Shown here piece after piece: positions 1 to 4,956 of a stretch of 6,630 bases of DNA. The position numbers were made by a program, and so were the translations under genes. This stretch comes from Gemmataceae bacterium. Lineage in GTDB: Bacteria; Planctomycetota; Planctomycetia; Gemmatales; Gemmataceae. How positions within the stretch are numbered: the first letter of the stretch is position 1; each line of letters opens with the position of its first letter. Under the pieces are notes generated by a model that ran no database searches, was not told where the DNA came from, and saw nothing but the letters and a program-made list of their open reading frames with translations. The stretch lies in contig CANLGS010000236.1 in the NCBI GenBank assembly GCA_947490035.1, positions 1-6,630 of the forward strand. Direction: 5' to 3'.

Positions 1-135
1 CTCGCGGTCGTATGGCGCCATCGGGTGCGGGTACTCGAACCGCTCTTCCAGTTCGATGCGCACTCGCGATCCTTCCGGCAGCGCCGCGCCGCCGTCCGGC
101 ACAACCACCCCGTTCACAACGGTCCCTTCAAGCAT
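1..135 (-). CDS. Small antitoxin-like hypothetical protein, N-terminal part (runs off left edge)
   Basis: Forty-five codons are visible before the gene leaves the window. The start chosen is the ATG at 135-133 because GGGAGG (complement of 143-148) sits 7 nt upstream; an in-frame ATG at 150-148 overlaps that Shine-Dalgarno and is less likely. The protein begins MLEGTVVNGVVVPDGG and continues ALPEGSRVRIELEERFEYP. The pattern of a short strand, 'NGVVVPDG', then 'LPEGSRVRI' resembles the AF2212-type (DUF104) small antitoxins, whose usual form is 'ENGVLRP..LPLKEGERVRV'. That family is the partner of PIN-domain toxins, but no toxin gene can be seen because the downstream side is outside the window. 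The STAS gene lies 61 nt upstream on the same strand, so co-transcription is possible. The existence of the gene is well supported; the family is a tentative match by eye. Confidence 0.65.
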   Translation of the reverse strand, partial: MLEGTVVNGVVVPDGGAALPEGSRVRIELEERFEYPHPMAPYDRE

Positions 136-142
136 CACGTCG

Positions 143-148
143 CCTCCC
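143..148 (-). promoter_or_regulatory. Shine-Dalgarno GGGAGG for the antitoxin-like gene
   Basis: Read on the minus strand, GGGAGG is followed by a 7-nt spacer and ATG at 135-133. It decides between two in-frame ATGs, because the other ATG (150-148) overlaps this site and has no comparable purine tract of its own. Confidence 0.5.
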
Positions 149-196
149 ATCGGTTACCGAGTGCATCGTAACACGGCACACCGGGTCGGAACAGGC

Positions 197-793
197 TTAC
201 TCCTTGCCCAACACCAGATCGACGACCCAGCACCCGCGTGCGTGCGACCTGCGGCAGATGGCGAGTATCTCTTCGTTGTCGCAGCCGGCATCTTGAAGTG
301 CGTCCGCGAGGATCGGTAGCACGTCCAAGTCACGCGAATCGTCCACTCCGCGAGCGATCGCGACCGCGGTTGACGTGCGCAACTCGGGGGAGAACGCCGC
401 GCGGAACGGGTTGCCGAACGCTTCGCCGATCACGTCATCGATGCCGAGGTTGGGGTTGGTAACAATCGTGAAAATCTTGTCGAGTTTGGTGATTCTGAAC
501 ACGTCCAACATGTCCGGGGCGACGTTGCAGAGGACCAACTTACCCTGGACCGCCAGGAGTTTGCGGTGCAGGGTGATCAGCCTGCCCATCGTGGCACTTC
601 CCATGAACTTGAGGTTGCTGAAGTCCAACAGCACCTTCCGTCGGCCGAGTTCGTCCACCAAGCGGATCAGGGCGTCGGTTACCGGGCCGTCGGCCGAACC
701 ATCGAGAATCCTTTTATCGACGAAGCCGACGACGGTGACATCCCCGATGTTCTCGACTTCGATTCGACTGCGGTGCGGGGGTGGTGACGACAC
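197..793 (-). CDS. STAS-domain protein (anti-sigma factor antagonist-like) with Gemmata-type C-terminal tail
   Basis: A 198-aa cytoplasmic protein, GTG start, TAA stop. AGAGGA (complement of 802-807) lies 8 nt before the GTG and supports this start. Residues about 10-113 form a STAS domain: strand 'IEVENIGDVTVVGF', then 'KVLLDFSNLKFMGSATMGRL', then 'KLVLCNVAPDMLDVFRITKL'. In SpoIIAA/RsbV proteins the 'D-S-S/T' motif at this point carries the serine phosphorylated by an anti-sigma kinase. Here it reads G65-S66-A67-T68, so the serine is kept but the preceding Asp is Gly. Family knowledge suggests a phosphorylation-controlled partner switch; no kinase or sigma gene is visible here. Residues about 130-198 form a second module, Asp/Leu-rich, ending 'ARGCWVVDLVLGKE', which I recall as a recurrent tail of Gemmata proteins (memory, not checked). 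The gene is divergent from the plus-strand cluster. The STAS call is firm; the regulated process is unknown. Confidence 0.88.
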   Translation of the reverse strand: MSSPPPHRSRIEVENIGDVTVVGFVDKRILDGSADGPVTDALIRLVDELGRRKVLLDFSNLKFMGSATMGRLITLHRKLLAVQGKLVLCNVAPDMLDVFRITKLDKIFTIVTNPNLGIDDVIGEAFGNPFRAAFSPELRTSTAVAIARGVDDSRDLDVLPILADALQDAGCDNEEILAICRRSHARGCWVVDLVLGKE

Positions 794-956
794 GCGGGTG
801 ATCCTCTCGGGAACGCGACGCGACCGCGCGCCGCGACAGTCACCAGCATGACGGATTCGCGTTCGACCGCAAGGCCGCGCTTGCGGTGGCGCGAAATGCG
901 TCGTATCCTTGTATTACCTGCCCGCCGCGATACTTCCCGCCACACCGCTACTCCTC
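794..956. promoter_or_regulatory. Divergent intergenic region between the STAS gene and the DUF1549 gene
   Basis: This gap separates the two divergently transcribed units, so it should hold promoters for both. The minus-strand side contains the Shine-Dalgarno of the STAS gene (802-807). On the plus strand, TTGCGG (881-886) and TATCCT (904-909) are separated by exactly 17 nt and could form a weak sigma70-type promoter about 50 nt before the ATG at 957. I see no strong inverted repeat or operator in the gap, and no good Shine-Dalgarno immediately before 957. Confidence 0.45.
881..909 (+). promoter_or_regulatory. Candidate sigma70-like promoter for the DUF1549/DUF1501 cluster
   Basis: TTGCGG and TATCCT match the -35 and -10 consensus at 3 of 6 and 4 of 6 positions, with an ideal 17-nt spacer. 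Position in the divergent gap is right. In DNA this rich in GC such partial matches are rare but can be chance, so this is only a candidate. Confidence 0.25.
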
Positions 957-2423
957 ATGCTCATAACCCGGCTCTCCCCGCGTCGCGGGTTCGTGTTCGC
1001 CGCACTCGCGCTCGTGGCGCTCGCGCCGGATGCGTTCGGGGCGATCACCTGTTCCGTCAAGACGGTGGAACTGCCGGACGCGTTCGCGGGTCAGCAACTT
1101 CTCGTTTCCGACAACGGCACCGATATCACACGCGACGTAGCCTACACCACATCCGACCCCAAAGTCGCGCGCGTCGATGCGAAGGGCTACGTCACGGCCA
1201 CCGGCGACGGCTCCGCGGCTATCCAGATTGTTCGCGGTGCAGACAAACTCCTTGTACCGGTCACGGTGAAGGGGTTCGGCACGACCGCGCGCGGCGTGGA
1301 CTTCCGCACCGAGGTGATGCCGCTGTTGAGCAAGCACGGGTGCAACGCGGGCGGCTGTCACGGCAAGCAGAGCGGGCAGAACGGCTTCAAGCTGTCGCTG
1401 TTCGGGTTCGACACCTTGTTCGATTACGAAGCCATCGCGAAGGAAGGCCGCGGGCGAAGGCTGTTCCCCGCGAACCCTGACGCGAGCCTCTTTTTGCTGA
1501 AGGCCGCCGGCAAAGTTCCGCACGGCGGCGGCAACCGCCTTCCCGCCACCAGCGCCGATTACTCGGTGGTGCGGCGGTGGGTCGCGGCCGGCGCGCCGGC
1601 GTCCGCACCCGACACGCCGAAGGTGACCAAGCTCCGCGTGTCGCCCATCGACGCCGTGCTGAAGCCGGGTCAACTGCAACAGTTGGCGGTGGTCGCGGAG
1701 TATTCCGACGGCACTTCGCGCGACGTTACGCGGCAGGCGGAGTTCTTCAGCAACCTTGATGTGGTCGCGGCCGTTGATGCCGACGCGGGCGTGAAAGCCG
1801 GCAAGGAATCGGGCGAAGCCGCGATCATGGCGCGGCACATGGGGTTTGTAAGTGTGTTCAAAGTGATTAGGCCGCACGGCCCGCCGCTCGCGTCGATTCC
1901 GGACTTCAAGCCGAACAACACCATCGACGAACTCGCGGTCGCGAAGTGGAAGAAACTCGGCCTCAAGCCGTCGCCCACTTGCGACGACACCACGTTCATT
2001 CGGCGCATCACGGTCGATGTGTGCGGCCGGTTGCCCACCGCGGCCGAAGTGAAAGCGTTCACCGAAGACAAGGCCGCGGACAAGCGTGCGAAGCTGATCG
2101 ACAAGCTCCTCGACTCGCCGGATTACGCCGCGTACTTCGCGATGAAGTGGGGCGCGATCCTCCGCAACTCGAAGCTCGCGGGCGCCGACGAAGCCGCGGT
2201 CGCGTTCCACCACTGGCTGAAGGACAAGATCGCCCGCAACCGGCCCTACGACGAGTTCGTTCGCGGCGTGGTCGCGGCGGCCGGCGAGTGGCAGGACTCG
2301 CCCGCGATCAACTGGCTGTGGCAGAACCGCGACGACCAACTTCATCAGGTGACGGCCGATGTCGCACAGGTCTTCCTCGGCACGCGGCTTCAGTGTGCGA
2401 AGTGTCACCACCACCCTTACTAG
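957..2423 (+). CDS. Big_2/PSCyt1/DUF1549 secreted protein, N-terminal part ended by an in-frame TAG
   Basis: Chosen start is ATG 957, because it gives a good signal peptide: 'MLITRLSPRR', a hydrophobic stretch over residues 11-24, and likely cleavage near 'DAFGA' (25-29). The in-frame TTG at 909 would add 16 residues with no benefit. Domains in order: Big_2-like Ig domain (about 30-107), planctomycete cytochrome-like segment with C129-x4-C134-H135-G and 'NGFKLSLFGFD', second Big_2-like domain (about 222-305), DUF1549/PSCyt2 (about 320-488) ending in a CxxCH haem-binding motif, C480-A-K-C-H484, followed by 'HHPY'. TAG then stops translation after 488 residues. The reading frame continues without other lesions for 320 more codons as the DUF1553 part (to 3386), so the ancestral protein had about 809 residues. 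Family proteins pair with DUF1501 proteins and are thought to act in the cell envelope or periplasm; their reaction is not established. Either a fresh nonsense mutation, a sequence error, or readthrough. Confidence 0.85.
   Translation: MLITRLSPRRGFVFAALALVALAPDAFGAITCSVKTVELPDAFAGQQLLVSDNGTDITRDVAYTTSDPKVARVDAKGYVTATGDGSAAIQIVRGADKLLVPVTVKGFGTTARGVDFRTEVMPLLSKHGCNAGGCHGKQSGQNGFKLSLFGFDTLFDYEAIAKEGRGRRLFPANPDASLFLLKAAGKVPHGGGNRLPATSADYSVVRRWVAAGAPASAPDTPKVTKLRVSPIDAVLKPGQLQQLAVVAEYSDGTSRDVTRQAEFFSNLDVVAAVDADAGVKAGKESGEAAIMARHMGFVSVFKVIRPHGPPLASIPDFKPNNTIDELAVAKWKKLGLKPSPTCDDTTFIRRITVDVCGRLPTAAEVKAFTEDKAADKRAKLIDKLLDSPDYAAYFAMKWGAILRNSKLAGADEAAVAFHHWLKDKIARNRPYDEFVRGVVAAAGEWQDSPAINWLWQNRDDQLHQVTADVAQVFLGTRLQCAKCHHHPY
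2421..2423 (+). other. Premature in-frame amber codon inside the DUF1549/DUF1553 gene
   Basis: The frame reads ...CHHHPY-TAG-RWGQADYY... In family members I recall, the residue between 'HP(Y/F)' and '(R/K)W' is acidic, so GAG to TAG (one base) explains the lesion. Codons 2424-2639 and onward are fully open in the same frame and encode family-typical sequence. The three complete stops in the window are TAA and TGA twice, so TAG is not otherwise used here. Confidence 0.85.
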
Positions 2424-2639
2424 CGCTGGGGTCAGGCCGATTACTACTGCCTCCCGGGGTTCTTCACGCGACTCGGCCGCAAGAACTTCGGCCAGCCGCC
2501 ACCGTACTACGCGAGCGCCACGCCCACGACCGGCGAGAAAGACCCCACCACCGGCAAGACGCCGGAGCCGAAGTACCTCGACGGTCCCGTCGGCAAGTTC
2601 AGCGCGGACGAAGACCCACGGCACGCGCTCGTCGATTGG

Positions 2640-3386
2640 ATGACGAAACCGGAGAACCCGTTCTTCGCGAAGGCGCTCGTGAACCGCTACTGGGGTCACT
2701 TCCTCGGTCGCGGGCTGGTGAGCGAGGTCGATGACCTGCGCGAAACGAACCCCGCGAGCAACCCAGAACTGCTCGACTTCCTGGCGAAAGATTTCGTGAA
2801 GCAGAAGTACGACGTGAAGCACGTCATCCGCCTGATTCTGAACAGCCGCGTCTACCAACTGAGCGCGGAACCGACCGACGACAACAAGCACGACCGCCAG
2901 AACTTCGCCCGGTACTACGCCCGCCGAATGCCGGCCGAAGTGTTCCTCGACGCGGTGAACGCAACGTGTGGCGTGCGCGGCGGCTTCAGCGGCGTGAGTG
3001 CCAACGCGCGGGCCGTCGATCTGCCGCACGAAGGGTTCGGCTCGTACTTCCTCGACACGTTCGACCGCCCCAAGCGCGTGACCGTGTGCGAGTGCGAACG
3101 CTCCACCGGCGCGACGCTCGGCCAGGTGCTGTTGCTCGCGAACTCGGAGGAGATGGAGAGCAAGATCGCGGACGGCAACGGTCGCGTCGCGAAGTTCTTC
3201 AAGGACAAGAAGAGTACGACGGAGATGATCGACGAGCTATACCTGACGGCACTGAGCCGCACGCCAAGCGCGGCCGAGCGCAAGCGATTGACCGAATACA
3301 TTGACACTGCGAAAGACAAGCAACGCGCGGTCGAAGATGTGCTGTGGGCGATTCTGAATACGCGCGAGTTTATGTTTAATCATTGA
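2640..3386 (+). CDS. DUF1553 (PSD1) C-terminal part of the same split gene
   Basis: This is the continuation, in the same frame, of the gene that starts at 957. The open frame extends back to 2424, and the stretch 2424-2639 encodes 'RWGQADYYCLPGFF' and a Pro/Thr/Lys-rich linker that belong to the same protein; 2640 is merely the first ATG. That ATG has no Shine-Dalgarno, so independent translation is doubtful. DUF1553 hallmarks: 'NPFFAKALVNRYWGHFLGRG', 'LLDFLAKDFV', 'VIRLILNSRVYQLS', 'YYARRMPAEVFLDAV', and the usual terminus 'LWAILNTREFMFNH'. Without the signal peptide and DUF1549 half it would remain cytoplasmic and is probably non-functional alone. If the amber is read through or is an artefact, the product is a normal DUF1549/DUF1553 protein. 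Its TGA stop (3384-3386) is also the first three bases of the inverted-repeat element that follows. Confidence 0.75.
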   Translation: MTKPENPFFAKALVNRYWGHFLGRGLVSEVDDLRETNPASNPELLDFLAKDFVKQKYDVKHVIRLILNSRVYQLSAEPTDDNKHDRQNFARYYARRMPAEVFLDAVNATCGVRGGFSGVSANARAVDLPHEGFGSYFLDTFDRPKRVTVCECERSTGATLGQVLLLANSEEMESKIADGNGRVAKFFKDKKSTTEMIDELYLTALSRTPSAAERKRLTEYIDTAKDKQRAVEDVLWAILNTREFMFNH

Positions 3387-3501
3387 GTGTAGTCATCACG
3401 CTCCGCGTGATGTGTTCGCGCAGCGAACAGTCTTTTGCGATGCGGAGAGAAAGACGCGCCGCTGCGCGGCGACATCACGCGGAGCGTGATGACTACACTC
3501 A
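3384..3501. repeat. 118-bp REPIN-like inverted-repeat element, cloverleaf-shaped
   Basis: Outer arms 3384-3413 and 3472-3501 are perfect 30-bp reverse complements. The inside is filled by three hairpins with single-base spacers: GTTCGC/GCGAAC (3414-3419 with 3423-3428), GTCTTT/AAAGAC (3430-3435 with 3450-3455) and CGCCGC/GCGGCG (3457-3462 with 3466-3471). Each outer arm can also fold on itself: CATCACGC-TCC-GCGTGATG (3394-3412) and its counterpart (3473-3491). GTAG (3389-3392) and its complement CTAC (3493-3496) flank those palindromes at both outer ends, the layout known for REP sequences paired as REPINs and mobilised by RAYT transposases. It fills most of the gap between the DUF1553 and DUF1501 genes and ends 20 nt before the DUF1501 ATG, so it would lie in the 5' leader. 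No transposase is present here. Assignment as a mobile repeat is inference from structure. Confidence 0.8.
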
Positions 3502-3511
3502 CGAACCACTT

Positions 3512-3517
3512 GAGGAG
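3512..3517 (+). promoter_or_regulatory. Shine-Dalgarno GAGGAG deciding the DUF1501 start
   Basis: GAGGAG is followed 4 nt later by ATG 3522. It lies just outside the inverted-repeat element (ends 3501), leaving it accessible even if the element folds in the mRNA. It rules out the longer in-frame starts at 3435 and 3489, which lie inside the element. Confidence 0.6.
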
Positions 3518-3521
3518 TTAC

Positions 3522-4817
3522 ATGCTCGACATCACCCTCAATCGCCGCTCACTGCTGAAGGTCGGTGCGCTGGCCATCGGCGGCCTCACCCTTCCCGGCT
3601 TGCTCAAGGCGCGCGCGGCCGGTGGCAGCGCGGCGAACCGCAAGTCGGTCATTCTCGTGTGGGCCGCGGGCGGGCCAAGCCACATCGACATGTACGACCT
3701 CAAGCCGAACTCGCCCGCCGAAGTGCGCGGCGAGTTCAAACCGATCCCCACGAACGTGAACGGCATCCAGATCGGCGAGCATCTGCCGCTGCAAGCAAAG
3801 ATGTTCGACAAGCTCAGCGTCGTGCGCAGCGCCTACCACACGAACGCCGGGCACGGCATGGGTTCGCAGTGGATGCAGACCGGCTATCAGGCCACCATCG
3901 AGGTGAACGACAACATCTACCCGTCCACTGGGTCGGTGGTGGCGAAGCTGAAGGGCGCGAACGAGCCGGGCTTGCCTGCTTACGTCAACCTGCCGCGTAA
4001 GGCGAGCTTCGCGAGCGCCGCTTACCTGGGCGCGTCGTACAACCCGTTCAGCCCGGACGCCAGCCCCAACGAAGCTGCGTTCCAGGTGAAGAACCTCAAG
4101 ATGCCCGGTCGCGTCAGCGCGGAGCGGCTCGAAGCGCGCAAGAATCTGGTCAGCGACATCGACACCATCCGCCGCGACATCGACGCAAAAGGCGACATCG
4201 CGGGCTTCGACAGCTTCTACCGCGACGCGATGGAGATGGTGACGAACACCAAGGCGCAGAACGCGTTCGACGTGAACAAAGAACCGATGAAACTCCGCGA
4301 CGCCTACGGCCGCAACGACCTCGGCCAGAGTTGTCTGTTGGCGCGGCGGCTGGTGGAATCGGGCGTCACGTTCGTGACGGTGCAGGCCGGCGGCGGATGG
4401 GACACGCACTCGAACAACTTCACCGAACTCAAGCGGAAGCTGCTGCCGCAGTACGACGCGGCGGTCGCGGCGCTGGTGCAAGACCTCCACGACCGCGGGC
4501 TTTCGGACGACGTGTTGGTGATGTCGATGGGCGAGTTCGGGCGCACGCCGAAGATCAACAAGGACGCGGGCCGCGACCACTGGCCGGGCGCGATGAGCGT
4601 GCTGTACGCCGGCGGCGGGCTGAAGATGGGCCAGATGATCGGCACGACCGACAGCACCGCGTCGTACCCGACCTCGAAGCCGTACACGCCCGGCTGCGTG
4701 TTAAGCACGATGTACCACTGCCTCGGCATCGACCACGGCCACGTCTTCCACGACGACGCCAAGCGCCCGCTGCCCGTGCTGAGCGAAGGCGACCCCATTA
4801 AAGAGCTTCTGGGGTGA
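3522..4817 (+). CDS. DUF1501 family protein, Tat-exported
   Basis: A 431-aa protein with start ATG 3522, supported by GAGGAG upstream and by a twin-arginine signal: 'LNRRSLLKVG' (6-15), hydrophobic 'ALAIGGLTLPGLL', likely cleavage after 'KARAAG'. DUF1501 landmarks: 'WAAGGPSHIDMYDLKP' (47-62), 'AGHGMG' (109-114), 'GGWDTHSNNF' (291-300), 'MGEFGRTPKIN' (336-346), 'GRDHWPGAMS' (350-359) and the C-terminal 'GCVLSTMYHCLGIDH'. The family belongs to the alkaline-phosphatase/sulfatase-like fold group; the His/Asp residues in 'GPSHID', 'WDTH' and 'RDHW' are the likely metal or active-site positions, but no substrate is established. Length and termini look complete, and no frame defects are seen. Tat export suggests it folds with a cofactor before crossing the membrane. 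It partners genetically with the DUF1549/DUF1553 gene upstream. Confidence 0.93.
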   Translation: MLDITLNRRSLLKVGALAIGGLTLPGLLKARAAGGSAANRKSVILVWAAGGPSHIDMYDLKPNSPAEVRGEFKPIPTNVNGIQIGEHLPLQAKMFDKLSVVRSAYHTNAGHGMGSQWMQTGYQATIEVNDNIYPSTGSVVAKLKGANEPGLPAYVNLPRKASFASAAYLGASYNPFSPDASPNEAAFQVKNLKMPGRVSAERLEARKNLVSDIDTIRRDIDAKGDIAGFDSFYRDAMEMVTNTKAQNAFDVNKEPMKLRDAYGRNDLGQSCLLARRLVESGVTFVTVQAGGGWDTHSNNFTELKRKLLPQYDAAVAALVQDLHDRGLSDDVLVMSMGEFGRTPKINKDAGRDHWPGAMSVLYAGGGLKMGQMIGTTDSTASYPTSKPYTPGCVLSTMYHCLGIDHGHVFHDDAKRPLPVLSEGDPIKELLG

Positions 4818-4824
4818 ACCAGAT

Positions 4825-4942
4825 ACGTTTAGCCGCGACCCGCAGTCCGCGGAGGGGAGCGCGCCACCTGTGCGCGCTCAGGCACCTGAACCTGTGTAGC
4901 TAGCGCGCTCCCCTCCGCGGACTACGGGTCGCGGCTAAACGT
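4825..4942. repeat. Second 118-bp inverted-repeat element with 40-bp arms
   Basis: Arms 4825-4864 and 4903-4942 are reverse complements over 40 bp with one mismatch (C4843 against A4924). The right arm carries, on its complement, GTAG followed by the 8-bp palindrome TCCGCGGA; the left arm has GCAG at the same place because of the mismatch. The exact centre is a small hairpin TCAGG-CA-CCTGA (4878-4889). The element fills most of the 139-nt gap between the DUF1501 stop and the next ATG, ending 14 nt before it. Its sequence is different from the 3384-3501 element except for the shared GTAGTC. It is probably a dispersed extragenic palindrome or MITE-like repeat (inference). Confidence 0.8.
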
Positions 4943-4946
4943 TTTT
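4825..4946 (+). terminator. Possible Rho-independent terminator or attenuator formed by the second palindrome
   Basis: A very GC-rich 40-bp stem is followed directly by a T tract (4942-4946), starting 8 nt after the DUF1501 stop codon. That is the general form of an intrinsic terminator. The stem is much longer, the loop (38 nt) larger and the T tract shorter than usual, so reduced transcription into the next gene is plausible but not shown. Confidence 0.3.
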
Positions 4947-4956
4947 GAGACTCGCC

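Noticed and set aside
136..196. Promoter or terminator between the two minus-strand genes
   Set aside because: TACGAT (complement of 165-170) resembles a -10 box, but the best -35 candidate is only 15 nt away, and there is no stem with a T tract. Nothing here is strong enough to call.
909..956. TTG start at 909 for the DUF1549 gene
   Set aside because: It overlaps the candidate -10 region and adds residues in front of a signal peptide that is already complete from ATG 957.
948..3029. A 693-codon open frame on the minus strand, opposite the DUF1549/DUF1553 gene
   Set aside because: Its product is Arg/Val/His/Glu-rich without recognisable domains, as expected for the antisense of a GC-rich gene. 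The plus strand encodes clear family motifs here, so this is a shadow frame.
3384..3501. tRNA or other known RNA gene suggested by the cloverleaf shape
   Set aside because: The stem and loop lengths do not match tRNA, there is no T-loop sequence or CCA end, and REP-like palindromes with GTAG explain the sequence better.
3435..3521. Longer DUF1501 N-terminus starting at ATG 3435 or 3489
   Set aside because: These codons lie within the inverted-repeat element, and the extension would bury the twin-arginine signal 29 or 11 residues from the N-terminus. GAGGAG at 3512-3517 favours ATG 3522.
3549..4580. A 343-codon minus-strand open frame opposite the DUF1501 gene
   Set aside because: Same composition artefact; the plus strand holds a complete DUF1501 protein with a Tat signal and a Shine-Dalgarno.
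3384..4942. CRISPR array
   Set aside because: The repeats are inverted pairs of two different sequences, not regularly spaced direct repeats with spacers, and no cas gene is visible.
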